Notes: generated by a model from the sequence alone, not told the origin. Shown: positions 9,337 to 19,272, counted from the first letter of the stretch. The stretch: DNA of 64,000 nucleotides from Chitinophaga arvensicola (GCF_900110835.1 NZ_FOJG01000002.1:1578979-1642978), one strand, 5' to 3'. Program-made: numbers and translations.

Positions 9337-10014
9337 CTACAGTCGTCCACCACCGGCAAAATATTTCTTCCAGTAAGGTTCTTTCAGATCGCTGATCATC
9401 ACCCCCGAGCTGGTGGAGGCATGTACAAATTTGTCGTTTTCAAGATAGATACCCACGTGGGAAATCCGTTTCTTGTGGATGCGGAAAAATACCAGGTCTC
9501 CTTCATGCAGGTCGCGCGCACTCAGCCTTTTTACCTGCGTAAACAGATCCGTGGAATTGCCGGAAAGGCCCAGCTGAAACACCGTGTTCATCAGCGTATT
9601 CACAAAACCGGAGCAATCAATACCGGATCTGGTTTTGCCACCAAGGCGATAGGGTGTGCCATACCAATCGTCGATAAAGCTATAGAGTTTCTGGTTCAGT
9701 ACATCTTCTACAGCTACATCCAGCATCTGCGCATACTTGAACTGCCAGCTCTGTGCATTTTCCAGGTTAGCACTGCCCCTGGTAATGTTCTTACTGATAC
9801 TGACGTCCTTTGGATTATAATTGGTGGTGGTATTTTTTGAATGACGGGAAGTGGCAATGCCATCGATAAAAGTAATCCGGTTGCCCTTGTCGGCAGTAGC
9901 AGGTGTGGTAACTGGTTTCTTGTTAGTGGTACCTTTTTTCAGTGAAGCGCAGGAACTGAGTGACAATGCACAAATCGATAACTTCACAAACAGATGTCCC
10001 TTTACTTTGATCAT
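9337..10014 (-). CDS. NlpC/P60 family peptidase lipoprotein
   Basis: A 225-residue lipoprotein (lipobox LSSC, Cys22) with a C-terminal NlpC/P60 domain. The catalytic Cys134 is in GIDCSGF, His186 in SHVGIY and a third polar residue (His198) in FVHAS. Such enzymes cut the D-Glu to diaminopimelate bond of peptidoglycan stem peptides at the cell envelope. A Lys/Thr-rich linker of about 40 residues separates the lipid anchor from the domain. It has its own -7 box upstream and is probably transcribed apart from the glycan operon 89 bp downstream, though read-through is possible. Confidence 0.9.
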   Translation of the reverse strand: MIKVKGHLFVKLSICALSLSSCASLKKGTTNKKPVTTPATADKGNRITFIDGIATSRHSKNTTTNYNPKDVSISKNITRGSANLENAQSWQFKYAQMLDVAVEDVLNQKLYSFIDDWYGTPYRLGGKTRSGIDCSGFVNTLMNTVFQLGLSGNSTDLFTQVKRLSARDLHEGDLVFFRIHKKRISHVGIYLENDKFVHASTSSGVMISDLKEPYWKKYFAGGGRL

Positions 10015-10042
10015 AAGCGCTGGCTAAATTTTCGCTAAAATA

Positions 10043-10050
10043 CAAATATA
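10043..10050 (-). promoter_or_regulatory. Putative -7 box for the NlpC/P60 gene
   Basis: Minus-strand TATATTTG, an exact TAnnTTTG match, 28 bp upstream of the start codon. Confidence 0.5.
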
Positions 10051-10145
10051 TAGCGATTTACAAATGTTGATTTTAATACGGAGCCTTTCTCCTGCGCCTT
10101 CTTCGCTTCTGTTGCTTTTTAGTTTACGCTTTGCGCTAATTACAT

Positions 10146-10153
10146 TACTTTTG
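10146..10153 (+). promoter_or_regulatory. Putative -7 box for dnaE
   Basis: TACTTTTG matches TAnnTTTG and lies 24 bp before the dnaE ATG. I found no properly spaced -33 element. Confidence 0.45.
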
Positions 10154-10177
10154 TCGCTTGACGAAACAGATTAGCAG

Positions 10178-13100
10178 ATGAATTTTTCCCACTTACACGT
10201 TCATACCCAATACTCTTTACTGGATGGTGCAGCCGACATCAAATCGCTGTATAAAAAAGCGATGGCTTCCAATCAGCCGGCACTGGCGATTACAGACCAT
10301 GGTAATATGTTTGGCGCATTTCAGTTTGTGGCAGAAGCATACAACAATAAATTAAATCCCGGCGATCCGAAAGATAAACGACTGAAAGTAAAACCTATTG
10401 TGGGCTGCGAATTTTATGTGGTGGAAAACCGCCACAAACGCGCGTTTACAAGAGAAGAAAAAGATGTCCGCTATCACCAGGTATTACTCGCGAAAGATGA
10501 TGAAGGCTACCGCAATCTCATCAAGCTGTGTTCCCTGGGATATATGGAAGGCCTGTACGGTAAATATCCCCGTATCGATAAAGAACTGGTGTTACAATAC
10601 CACAAAGGACTGATCGCTACCACCTGCTGCCTCGGCGCCTCCGTTCCCCGCATCATTCTCCGTAAAGGAGAAGAAGAAGGAGAAAAAGAATTCCGCTGGT
10701 GGCTGGATATTTTCGGGGAAGACTTCTACGTGGAATTACAACGTCACGGTATCCCGGAACAGGAACAGGTAAACGCAGTACTGCTCCGCTTTGCAGAGAA
10801 GTATAATGTGAAAGTGATCGCTTCCAACGATTCTCACTATGTAGACCAGGCCGATGCCAACGCCCACGATATCCTGCTCTGTATCAACACCGGTGAAAAG
10901 AAAAGCACCCCTACCAATAAAGATTTCTCCGACGATGACAGCGCCGGTCCGAAGAACAGACGTTTTGCCTTCTATAACGATCAGTTCTATTTCAAGACCA
11001 CGGAAGAGATGACCAAACTCTTTCATGATCTTCCGCAAGCCATCGACAATACCAACGAAATTGTAGATAAAGTACAGCTGCTGGATCTCAAAAGGGATAT
11101 CCTGCTGCCGAACTTTCCTATTCCAAAAGAGTTCATTACCCAGGACCAGTACCTGCGTCATATCACGTATGAAGGCGCCAGGACCCGGTACATGGAAATG
11201 ACCGCCGATATTGAAGAACGTATCAACTTTGAACTGCAGGTAATCGAAAACATGGGTTTTGCCGGTTACTTCCTCATTGTGGCCGACTTCATCAAGGCAG
11301 GTCGTGAACTCGGTGTATTCATCGGCCCGGGTCGTGGTTCCGCCGCAGGATCGGCCGTAGCCTACTGTATCGGTATCACCAATATTGATCCCATCAAGTA
11401 TAACCTGCTGTTTGAGCGTTTCCTCAACCCGGAACGTAAGAGCATGCCCGATATTGATACGGACTTCGATGATGAAGGCCGTCAGAAAGTAATTGACTAC
11501 GTAGTACAGAAATATGGCCGTAACCAGGTAGCGCAGATCATCACCTACGGTACCATGGCCGCCAAAATGAGTATCAAGGACGTGGCCCGTGTAATGGACC
11601 TGCCCCTGGTAGAATCCAATATCCTGGCTAAGATGGTGCCCGACAAGCCGGGTATCCAGCTCGACAGGATCTTCAACGCGCCCCTCGAAGGAGAGAAAAG
11701 CCTCGCTGATAAAGAAGGCCTGGCCGGTGAAGACATTGAAAACGTAAAGAAACTGCGGGAACTCATCAAAGGGGAAGATCTTCAGGGAGAAGTACTCCGC
11801 GAAGCCTGTGTACTGGAAGGATCGGTGCGCAATACCGGTATCCACGCGGCAGGTATTATCATTGCCCCGCAGGACCTGTACGACCTGATCCCCGTTTCTA
11901 CTGCGAAAGACTCCGACCTGCTCGTTACCCAGTTTGAAGGTAGCATCATCGAGTCAGCCGGTGTAATCAAAATGGACTTCCTGGGTCTGAAGACCCTCAC
12001 CATTATCAAAGGCGCACTGGAACTGATCCGGCAGAACCATGGCATTTCCATCGAAATAGATAATATTCCGCTGGATGACGCCAAAACATATGACCTCTAC
12101 CAGAAAGGCGAAACCAACGCTACTTTCCAGTTCGAGTCGCCCGGTATGCAGAAATACCTGCGTGAACTGAAACCGGATAGATTTGATGATCTCATTGCGA
12201 TGAACGCCTTGTACCGTCCGGGACCACTGGAGTACATTCCTTCCTTTATCCGTCGTAAACACGGACTGGAACCGGTACAATACGACATCGCCGAAATGGA
12301 GGAATACCTCAACGATACCTACGGTATCACGGTATACCAGGAACAGGTGATGTTGCTGAGCCAGAAACTGGCCGGCTTCTCCAAAGGAGATGCGGACGTA
12401 CTGCGTAAGGCAATGGGTAAAAAGCAGATCGCCGTACTGAATAAAATGAAGGCGCAGTTCATGGAAGGTTGCGCCAAAAATGGCCACGATCCGAAGGTGT
12501 GTGAGAAAGTATGGACCGACTGGGAAGCATTCGCCTCCTATGCGTTCAACAAATCCCACTCTACCTGCTATGCTTTCGTAGCTTACCAGACCGCTTACCT
12601 GAAAGCCCACTACCCTTCTGAATATATGGCTGCCGTACTCAACTGCGCCAGCAATATTGAAAAGATCACTTTCTTCATGGAAGAATCCAAACGCATGGGT
12701 ATCGACGTACTGCCACCCGATGTGAATGAATCTTTCAAGGGCTTTGCGGTGAATAAACAGGGCCAGGTACGTTTTGGTCTTGGCGGACTGAAAGGCGTAG
12801 GTGAAGCCGCCATCGAGAACCTGCTGGAAGAACGTAAGAAAGACGGTCCTTTCAAAAACATTTTCGACTTTATCAAACGCGTGAACCAACGCGCTGTCAA
12901 TAAAAAATCACTGGAAGCCCTGGTGATGTCGGGGGCTTTCGACAGCTTCCCCGAACTGCACCGGGCCCAATACTTCCATAAACCGGAAGGCGAACAGATG
13001 AATGGCCTCGACCGTATCGTAAAATTCGGTCAGCAGGTAACAGCAGGCTCTTCGAACATGGGCAGCCTCTTCGGTGCTGATGACCTCCCGGACGTAGAAC

Positions 13101-13822
13101 CGCCAAAGATCCCGCCTTGCGACGCATGGCCGCTGATCATGAAGCTGAACAACGAAAAGGATATTACCGGCATCTATATTTCCGGCCATCCCCTCGATGA
13201 TTACCGCTTCGAAATGAAGCACTACCATATGAACTCCGTACAGGAACTGGTAGAATACCAGACCGAAATCGCCCAACCAGGCGGTAGCGGTGGCCGTTCC
13301 CGGGAACGCAACTTCCGCCTGGCGGTATATATCACCGGTGCACAGGAAAGAATTTCCCGGAATAACCGGCAGTTTGGTGTAATGACCATTGAAGATTACA
13401 CCGGCAAATTTGAATTTGCCCTGTGGAGTGAAGACTTTATCCGCTTTGCGCCTTACCTGAAAGCTGGCCTCTGCCTGTTTATCAATGGCGGCTTCAAATC
13501 CAAGCGCTTCAACGACAACGAATACGAGTTTAAAGTAAACGGCATCCAGCTGCTCCAGGAAGTGAAGAAAACGCATACCAAGCAGGTGTACCTGAATACG
13601 ATGCCGAAGTTTATCAAAAAGGAAACAGTTGACTTCTTAGTTGACAACGTAAACCGTTTCCCGGGCAACAGCGTGCTGCATGTACATCTCACCGACCGGG
13701 ATGATAACACCCAGGCAAAACTGCATACTTTTAACCGGAATATTGAAATGAATGATGAGTTGGCGGTTTTCCTGCACAAACAGCCGGATATCGATGTGTA
13801 TATAGAATTGGTGAATAAATAA
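10178..13822 (+). CDS. dnaE: DNA polymerase III alpha subunit
   Basis: A 1214-residue replicative polymerase of the DnaE class. The N-terminal PHP domain keeps the metal-binding HLHVH motif at 5-9. The polymerase palm has PDIDTDF at 424-430 with catalytic Asp425 and Asp427. A helix-hairpin-helix region lies around residues 865-920 and an OB fold near residues 1045-1105. The terminal region is short, as is usual for Bacteroidota DnaE. It works in the replisome with the sliding clamp and a separate proofreading exonuclease; no exonuclease domain is inserted, so this is not PolC. It is a single-gene unit closed by a strong terminator. Confidence 0.97.
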   Translation: MNFSHLHVHTQYSLLDGAADIKSLYKKAMASNQPALAITDHGNMFGAFQFVAEAYNNKLNPGDPKDKRLKVKPIVGCEFYVVENRHKRAFTREEKDVRYHQVLLAKDDEGYRNLIKLCSLGYMEGLYGKYPRIDKELVLQYHKGLIATTCCLGASVPRIILRKGEEEGEKEFRWWLDIFGEDFYVELQRHGIPEQEQVNAVLLRFAEKYNVKVIASNDSHYVDQADANAHDILLCINTGEKKSTPTNKDFSDDDSAGPKNRRFAFYNDQFYFKTTEEMTKLFHDLPQAIDNTNEIVDKVQLLDLKRDILLPNFPIPKEFITQDQYLRHITYEGARTRYMEMTADIEERINFELQVIENMGFAGYFLIVADFIKAGRELGVFIGPGRGSAAGSAVAYCIGITNIDPIKYNLLFERFLNPERKSMPDIDTDFDDEGRQKVIDYVVQKYGRNQVAQIITYGTMAAKMSIKDVARVMDLPLVESNILAKMVPDKPGIQLDRIFNAPLEGEKSLADKEGLAGEDIENVKKLRELIKGEDLQGEVLREACVLEGSVRNTGIHAAGIIIAPQDLYDLIPVSTAKDSDLLVTQFEGSIIESAGVIKMDFLGLKTLTIIKGALELIRQNHGISIEIDNIPLDDAKTYDLYQKGETNATFQFESPGMQKYLRELKPDRFDDLIAMNALYRPGPLEYIPSFIRRKHGLEPVQYDIAEMEEYLNDTYGITVYQEQVMLLSQKLAGFSKGDADVLRKAMGKKQIAVLNKMKAQFMEGCAKNGHDPKVCEKVWTDWEAFASYAFNKSHSTCYAFVAYQTAYLKAHYPSEYMAAVLNCASNIEKITFFMEESKRMGIDVLPPDVNESFKGFAVNKQGQVRFGLGGLKGVGEAAIENLLEERKKDGPFKNIFDFIKRVNQRAVNKKSLEALVMSGAFDSFPELHRAQYFHKPEGEQMNGLDRIVKFGQQVTAGSSNMGSLFGADDLPDVEPPKIPPCDAWPLIMKLNNEKDITGIYISGHPLDDYRFEMKHYHMNSVQELVEYQTEIAQPGGSGGRSRERNFRLAVYITGAQERISRNNRQFGVMTIEDYTGKFEFALWSEDFIRFAPYLKAGLCLFINGGFKSKRFNDNEYEFKVNGIQLLQEVKKTHTKQVYLNTMPKFIKKETVDFLVDNVNRFPGNSVLHVHLTDRDDNTQAKLHTFNRNIEMNDELAVFLHKQPDIDVYIELVNK

Positions 13823-13839
13823 TTGCCCGTAAAGAGCAA

Positions 13840-13878
13840 AACGAAATCCCGCGTAATATTCGCGGGATTTCGTTTTTT
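13840..13878 (+). terminator. Rho-independent terminator of dnaE
   Basis: A perfect 14-bp stem AACGAAATCCCGCG / CGCGGGATTTCGTT with a 7-base loop, followed by a T run. The A-rich left flank means it may also stop the converging gene at 13885. Confidence 0.9.
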
Positions 13879-13884
13879 ATTCCA

Positions 13885-14370
13885 TTACTTGTATTTCAAT
13901 CCCCAGCTATTCAAAATACTGTCTGCACGATACTTTGTAATAACAATTTCTTTAGTGCCAACCGATGGGTTATAGTATTTAAACTCCCAGGAGTGGTTAT
14001 CACGAAACTTATATCCGGTAGTTAACTTATCATATCTGTCTCCTGAAATCCTGAGATAAATATCTCCATCATAAACGATCTCTCCCGATTTTACCACTAC
14101 CACTTTAGAACTTCTGAAGCTTCCACTATCCGGCCTGTTAGGCGGATACCAGATCTTCGTTTCACCTGCCTTGTCGTTGGTTACCCAGTTATCAGGCAAT
14201 AATGCGATCCCCAACCTCTGCCGTTCTGTATTATAGGCAATCCCATATTTTTCACCAGGCGGAAATATCAGGTGATACAGTTTCTTCCCGGTAAGGAGTA
14301 AAATAATGGAGAATACTAACAGGAGTGGGTACCAGTATCTATGCGCAGGTCTTTTAAATACCATTGTCAT
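13885..14370 (-). CDS. Single-pass membrane protein of unknown function
   Basis: A 161-residue protein with one N-terminal membrane helix (YPLLLVFSIILLLTG, about residues 14-28) and a periplasmic domain of about 130 residues. The soluble part is rich in aromatic and charged residues (NTERQRLGIALLPDNW, WYPPNRPDSG, DIYLRISGDRYD). This suggests a small beta-sandwich. I do not recognise a family. It converges on dnaE, is not close to a gene on its own strand, and looks monocistronic. Confidence 0.65.
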   Translation of the reverse strand: MTMVFKRPAHRYWYPLLLVFSIILLLTGKKLYHLIFPPGEKYGIAYNTERQRLGIALLPDNWVTNDKAGETKIWYPPNRPDSGSFRSSKVVVVKSGEIVYDGDIYLRISGDRYDKLTTGYKFRDNHSWEFKYYNPSVGTKEIVITKYRADSILNSWGLKYK

Positions 14371-14791
14371 TTAAATAAGCCGCGAATATAATATATAAAG
14401 CGAATACCCATTTGCCGGATTGTCATTCTTTCTGCCGTTAAGTCTTTTTAAATATCAATCAGTTACAAACTTAATTTTATAAATATTTATTCATTGGTAT
14501 TTCAGATCACCGGGCATATCTTTTTAGCCTTTATAAAAAAGCAACACCCGCCAATACCAACGGCAACAACGGGCCCCACCTCCTGCCTTTTGATGTTGAA
14601 TGCTTTAAACAGTACTTCCATATGGAGAATTATCCTACATTTGCGCGCATTTCCGTCAATATTGGTATAGACATAATCAATAAGTAAGATGTCAAAAATG
14701 CAGTAATTTGCACTCGGATCAAGATTTGATCTAAAAATAACATCATAGAATCAAAACAATCGTTAAATAAAACATTTTAAAATCACAGAAT
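14371..14791. other. 421-bp intergenic region between a membrane-protein gene and trxA
   Basis: AT-rich, with no open frame of substance, no tRNA-like fold and no recognisable riboswitch. It holds a candidate trxA promoter box at 14636-14643 and a short palindrome GATCAA-GAT-TTGATC near 14718. The implied trxA leader is about 140 nt, longer than others in this window. Confidence 0.5.
14636..14643 (+). promoter_or_regulatory. Putative -7 box for trxA
   Basis: TACATTTG, an exact TAnnTTTG match, 148 bp before the trxA start. Confidence 0.4.
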
Positions 14792-15109
14792 ATGGCTTTA
14801 GAAATCACTGATGCGAATTTTGAAACGGAAGTTCTGAATTCCGATAAATTAACTGTTATTGACTTCTGGGCAGAATGGTGTGGCCCTTGTCGCGCTATCG
14901 GACCAGTAATTGAAGAGTTATCTAAAGATTACGCAGGTAAAGTAAATATCGGAAAAGTAAACGTGGATCAGAACCCACAACTGTCTGTAAATTACGGTAT
15001 CACCAGCATCCCTGCCATCCTCTTTGTAAAAGGCGGTCAGGTAGTTGACAAACAAGTAGGTGCTGTGCCTAAATCCGTGCTGGATAAAAAAATACAGGCC
15101 AATATGTAA
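14792..15109 (+). CDS. trxA: Thioredoxin
   Basis: A 105-residue classical thioredoxin. The active site is WCGPC at 29-33 (redox Cys30 and Cys33), preceded by the DFWAEW strand, and the cis-proline lies in TSIPAIL. There is no signal peptide, so it acts in the cytoplasm, reducing protein disulfides with electrons from thioredoxin reductase. The length matches E. coli TrxA. It is a single-gene unit with its own terminator and a long leader. Confidence 0.95.
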   Translation: MALEITDANFETEVLNSDKLTVIDFWAEWCGPCRAIGPVIEELSKDYAGKVNIGKVNVDQNPQLSVNYGITSIPAILFVKGGQVVDKQVGAVPKSVLDKKIQANM

Positions 15110-15132
15110 TTTTTATAAAAACTGAGTTAAAG

Positions 15133-15166
15133 AAGCGTTCCGGTTTGATCCGGAGCGCTTTTTTTA
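15133..15166 (+). terminator. Rho-independent terminator of trxA
   Basis: Stem AAGCGTTCCGG / CCGGAGCGCTT with one G-U pair, followed by a run of T. Confidence 0.85.
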
Positions 15167-15337
15167 TTTGGAGAACGCCTCCGGCGCTTGTCGGCAGCAG
15201 GATTAAACGGAAGATGGTGCTGCTGGTCTGACTTCCGGAGGCGGCACCGGAACCAGCCCTTCTTCTACAAAATATAACCCCTGCCTCCTCTTCTCAAACA
15301 CAATTTTCGCGTATCTTCAAGGCCAAATTCTACTTTT

Positions 15338-17476
15338 TTGCGTCACTACTACCTTGTCCTGCTTACCTTTTTGTTTGGCGCTACTGCCAATGCACAACGT
15401 AAATGCGGCACTGCCGAAGCATTACAACAACGGGTAAAAGAATATCCTTCCATTCAAAAGCTCATACAGCGAAACGAAAATAAAATGCTGCTCGGCCAGC
15501 AACAACGGCAACAGGCGCGGGTGGAAGCCATTCCGCAAACGGTGTCTATTCCCGTAGTGGTGCATGTGGTGCTGGACAACCCTGCCTTAGTGACCGATGC
15601 ACAGATTGCGTCGCAGATCGCCGTATTAAACCGCGATTACAATGCCACCAACCCTGATGTAAGCCAGGTACCTGCCGTTTGGCAACCGCTGATCGGCAAC
15701 AGCCGCATTAACTTCTGCCTGGCACAGCGAACCCCGGGCGATGAACCCACCAATGGGATTGTACGGGTGAAAACAGCCGCGGGACAAAGCTTTTCTATCA
15801 ACAATGCTGCTGCAGACGCCAAATACGCCACTACCGGCGGTTCCGACGCCTGGGACCATACCAAATACCTCAATATCTGGGTGACCCGGCTTTCCGGTAA
15901 CTATCTCGGCGTAGCCGCCCCTCCGGGCACCGGCTATCCGGATGAACAGGAAGGTGTAGTGGTGCAATACACCGCTTTTGGCACCACCGGCAGCGTGGGC
16001 AATGTCTATAACCTGGGCAGGACCGCCACGCATGAAATAGGCCATTATTTTGGCTTAAAACACATCTGGGGAGATGATAACGGTACCTGTAATATAGATG
16101 ACGGCATCGCCGATACACCACTTCAGGGAGATAATACCTACGGTTGCCCCACTTTTCCCAAAACAGACAACTGTACCACCACTGCTCCAGGCATTATGTT
16201 CATGAACTACATGGATTACACCGACGATGCCTGTATGCACCTGTTTACCGCCGGTCAGGTAGACCGGATGCGCTATGTCCTCGAAAACATTACTGCCAGC
16301 CTGATGACCTCCAACGGTTGTGAGGCACCAGATGTAGTCAACAACGATGCTGCACTGGTAAGCATCAGCGCACCCAATGGCAAAATCTGCGATCCCCGTA
16401 TCACACCCGTGGTTACACTGCGTAATCGCGGCGCCAACTCCCTCACCAGCGTAACCATCTGGTACCAGTCGAACAACAGCGCACTCACCTCCTATCAATG
16501 GACGGGCAACCTGGGCAGTCTACAGCAAACAACCGTTACATTACCCGCCAGCACAGTGCCTATTGGGAACTATAACCTGAAAGCATATACGCAATCGCCC
16601 AACGGACAACCGGATGGGAACGTGAGCAACGATACCGCAAATATCCTTTTCCGTTATGATGCCGAAGCCACCCTGCCATTTGAACAGGGCTTTGAAAACG
16701 ACAGCTTCCCGCCTCCGGGCTGGGATCTCTATAATCCCGACCGCAGCTTCACCTGGGAACGGGCACGCAATGTAGGTCACAACAGCAATGCTTCTGCCCT
16801 GATGCGGAACCTGGGCTACAATACCAACGACCAGACCGACGATCTCATTACCCCGGTAATAGACCCACAACAGGCCGATTCGGTGTTCCTGTTCTTTGAC
16901 GTAGCTGCCGCAGTATATACAGATCCTAAAAGCACCGGCAACGCCTGGGATACACTCCAGGTGCTTGTAACGAACGACTGCCGCCAGACGGGACAAATCC
17001 TTTATTCAAAGTGGGGACCGAACCTCATTACCCATCCTACCGCTATCCAGACAGAATACGTACCTACCGCCAACGAATGGCGCCGGGATTCGGTAGACCT
17101 GACAGCGGTAAGTCATAAAGGAAAGTTTCAGGTAGCATTCAGAAACATCTCAAATTCAGAGAATAACATCTATATTGATAATATAAAGATTGTCACTAAA
17201 CCCGTAAATCCGCTCCTCCGGGAAAAGGGCGTGCTTGTGAACCCCAACCCGACAGATGGCATCGTTTGGGTGACATTTTTCGAGATTCCGGAAGACCTAG
17301 TGCAGGTGTCTATTTACAACGCCCAGGGACAGTTTATCATGAGCCGGCCGGCCCGTGATATTGGTGCAGGCAACCGGATGACCTTTAATTTGGTAAATGA
17401 GCCAAATGGTGTTTATTTTGTAAAATTAATTTACAGGAACAGGGCCAACACCATCAAATTAATGAAAGTAAGATGA
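15338..17476 (+). CDS. Secreted M43-type zinc metalloprotease with T9SS type A sorting domain
   Basis: A 712-residue protein with a signal peptide (LVLLTFLFGATANAQ), cleaved after about residue 19. The pappalysin-like M43 domain shows the metzincin zinc site HEIGHYFGLKH at 232-242 and the Met-turn MNYMDY from 289. Next come an Ig/CARDB-like region (about 330-430) and a jelly-roll-like region (about 440-630). The last 75 residues form a T9SS type A domain (NPNPTDG near its start, ending KLMKVR). It is exported and probably surface-anchored or released. No ATG fits: the only sensible start is the TTG at 15338, directly ahead of the signal peptide. Its stop overlaps the mqnE start. Confidence 0.88.
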   Translation: MRHYYLVLLTFLFGATANAQRKCGTAEALQQRVKEYPSIQKLIQRNENKMLLGQQQRQQARVEAIPQTVSIPVVVHVVLDNPALVTDAQIASQIAVLNRDYNATNPDVSQVPAVWQPLIGNSRINFCLAQRTPGDEPTNGIVRVKTAAGQSFSINNAAADAKYATTGGSDAWDHTKYLNIWVTRLSGNYLGVAAPPGTGYPDEQEGVVVQYTAFGTTGSVGNVYNLGRTATHEIGHYFGLKHIWGDDNGTCNIDDGIADTPLQGDNTYGCPTFPKTDNCTTTAPGIMFMNYMDYTDDACMHLFTAGQVDRMRYVLENITASLMTSNGCEAPDVVNNDAALVSISAPNGKICDPRITPVVTLRNRGANSLTSVTIWYQSNNSALTSYQWTGNLGSLQQTTVTLPASTVPIGNYNLKAYTQSPNGQPDGNVSNDTANILFRYDAEATLPFEQGFENDSFPPPGWDLYNPDRSFTWERARNVGHNSNASALMRNLGYNTNDQTDDLITPVIDPQQADSVFLFFDVAAAVYTDPKSTGNAWDTLQVLVTNDCRQTGQILYSKWGPNLITHPTAIQTEYVPTANEWRRDSVDLTAVSHKGKFQVAFRNISNSENNIYIDNIKIVTKPVNPLLREKGVLVNPNPTDGIVWVTFFEIPEDLVQVSIYNAQGQFIMSRPARDIGAGNRMTFNLVNEPNGVYFVKLIYRNRANTIKLMKVR

Positions 17477-18654
17477 CGATGAGACAAGATTATCCGGCTG
17501 TTCAAACGCTCCTTCAGCAAACCAACCTGGACGCAGCATTGAAGCGTATTGCAGAAAAAGTCCTCCAACAGGAAAGAATTACGCCCGAAGATGGGCTGAT
17601 CTTATTTGAAAAAGGCGATATCGGCCTTTTAGGTGCATTAGCCAACCTGGTAAGGGAGCGGATGCATGGTGACAAAACTTACTTCAACCGTAATTTTCAT
17701 ATCGAGCCGACCAACGTCTGCATCTTTACCTGCCATTTCTGCTCCTATTCCCGTTTGTATAAAAACAGGGAAGACGGCTGGGAACTGAGCATCGATCAGA
17801 TGATGGACATGGTGAAAAAATACGATAACCAACCCGTTACAGAAGTACATATTGTAGGTGGCGTACACCCTAAAATGCAGCTGGACTTTTTCGTGGAACT
17901 GATCAAACAGATCAAAGCCCATCGTCCGGATCTGCATATCAAAGGATTTACTGCGGTGGAACTGGATTACATGTTCCGCAAAGCCAAAGTAAGCATCGAC
18001 GAAGGCATGCGCATCCTCAACGAAGCCGGCCTGCAATCCATGCCAGGCGGCGGTGCGGAGATCTTTGCCCCGGAAGTACGCGCTAAAATATGCCACGATA
18101 AAGTAGACGCCGACGGATGGCTCGCCATTCACAAAGCAGCTCACCTCCGTGGTATGCACACCAACGCCACCATGCTCTACGGCCATGTGGAATCTTTTGC
18201 AGACCGCATCGATCACATGGAACGCTTGCGCAGCCTGCAGGACGAAACCGGTGGTTTCAACACTTTCATCCCGCTGAAATTCCGCAATAAAGGCAACGAT
18301 ATGTCTGATATTCCGGAAACCTCCATCGTGGAAGATCTGAGACTGTATGCGATCGCACGTTTGTACATGGACAACTTCCCTCACCTGAAAGCCTACTGGC
18401 CGATGCTGGGAAGAAATACCGCGCAACTGACCCTGTCTTTCGGCGTAAATGACCTGGATGGCACCATAGACGATACCACCAAGATCTACTCTATGGCCGG
18501 TTCTGAAGAACAAAATCCTTCTATGAACACCGCCCAGCTGGCCATGCTGATCAAACAGGCCGGCAGAAGACCCGTAGAAAGAGACACCGTATACAACGAA
18601 ATAAAAGATTATACCGAAGTAGTTTTCTCCGATGAGGAACTGCTGACCAAATAG
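17473..18654 (+). CDS. mqnE: Aminofutalosine synthase
   Basis: A 393-residue radical SAM enzyme with the cluster motif C83-x3-C87-x2-C90. The GGGAEIFAPEVR segment separates MqnE from its paralogue MqnC. It joins the adenosyl radical of SAM to 3-[(1-carboxyvinyl)oxy]benzoate to give aminofutalosine, the second step of the futalosine route to menaquinone. No other mqn gene is visible here. The ATG at 17473 overlaps the protease stop as ATGA; a second ATG at 17479 is a good alternative start. Confidence 0.9.
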   Translation: MTMRQDYPAVQTLLQQTNLDAALKRIAEKVLQQERITPEDGLILFEKGDIGLLGALANLVRERMHGDKTYFNRNFHIEPTNVCIFTCHFCSYSRLYKNREDGWELSIDQMMDMVKKYDNQPVTEVHIVGGVHPKMQLDFFVELIKQIKAHRPDLHIKGFTAVELDYMFRKAKVSIDEGMRILNEAGLQSMPGGGAEIFAPEVRAKICHDKVDADGWLAIHKAAHLRGMHTNATMLYGHVESFADRIDHMERLRSLQDETGGFNTFIPLKFRNKGNDMSDIPETSIVEDLRLYAIARLYMDNFPHLKAYWPMLGRNTAQLTLSFGVNDLDGTIDDTTKIYSMAGSEEQNPSMNTAQLAMLIKQAGRRPVERDTVYNEIKDYTEVVFSDEELLTK

Positions 18655-18666
18655 TATCGCTGTATT

Positions 18667-19194
18667 ATGCAATTACACCTGAAATGTATACTGATTGCCA
18701 GCTTATATGTAGCAGGCTGTCATCAGAACAACGGCAACAGTAACAACTCCGCCACAGATACCAATACCACGGTAACTACCGAAGCTGCTACCCAGACGTC
18801 TAACGGCACCGAGTTTAAAAAACAGGCCAGCCTGGCATTCCTTTCCAAATCAGGTGCAGATACCCTGCGGAAAATCGATATCCAGCTGGCGCAAACAGAT
18901 GAACAACGCGCCGACGGACTGATGTACCGCAAATCGATGACAGATGAACAGGGTATGCTTTTCATCTTCCCCGATATGGAAGAACGTGCCTTCTGGATGA
19001 AAAATACCTACATCTCCCTCGATATTATTTATATCGCCGACAACATGGAGATCGTATCCATCCAGAAATACGCAACGCCACTATCGGAAGAAAGTCTTCC
19101 TTCCTTCAAAAAAGCGAAGTATGTACTGGAAGTAAACGGTGGCTTCTGCGATAAATACCACATCGGATACGGAGATAAAATTACTTACCAATAA
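18667..19194 (+). CDS. DUF192 family lipoprotein
   Basis: A 175-residue protein with a lipobox ending at Cys18 (VAGC), then an Asn/Thr-rich linker of about 40 residues and a DUF192 domain. The domain has the family's RADGLMYRKSM, GMLFIF and FWMKNTYISLDIIYI segments. The fold is a small beta-barrel of unknown function found in many envelopes. It starts 12 bp after mqnE and is likely co-transcribed with it, ending at a strong terminator. Confidence 0.85.
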   Translation: MQLHLKCILIASLYVAGCHQNNGNSNNSATDTNTTVTTEAATQTSNGTEFKKQASLAFLSKSGADTLRKIDIQLAQTDEQRADGLMYRKSMTDEQGMLFIFPDMEERAFWMKNTYISLDIIYIADNMEIVSIQKYATPLSEESLPSFKKAKYVLEVNGGFCDKYHIGYGDKITYQ

Positions 19195-19200
19195 AAACGA

Positions 19201-19228
19201 AGCCCTGGCAGACGCCAGGGCTTTTTTT
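19201..19228 (+). terminator. Rho-independent terminator after the mqnE operon
   Basis: A 9-bp perfect stem AGCCCTGGC / GCCAGGGCT with a 4-base loop and a 7-T tail. Confidence 0.9.
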
Positions 19229-19272
19229 GCTCCTATTGATACATATTTGATCGCTAACACTAATAGCCTCTT

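Noticed and set aside
10736-11845. Open frame of 369 codons antisense to dnaE
   Set aside because: Entirely within dnaE; the product shows no domain or signal. The same holds for 11954-12889 and for several frames in the GT4, mqnE and RND genes.
14650-14791. Riboswitch or thermosensor in the long trxA leader
   Set aside because: I could find only a 6-bp palindrome and no conserved aptamer-like motif. The long leader itself rests on one promoter-box match.
15170-15300. GCCTCCGG / CCGGAGGC inverted segments after trxA
   Set aside because: The arms are short, the loop is long, and trxA already has a better terminator; likely chance in GC-rich spacer.
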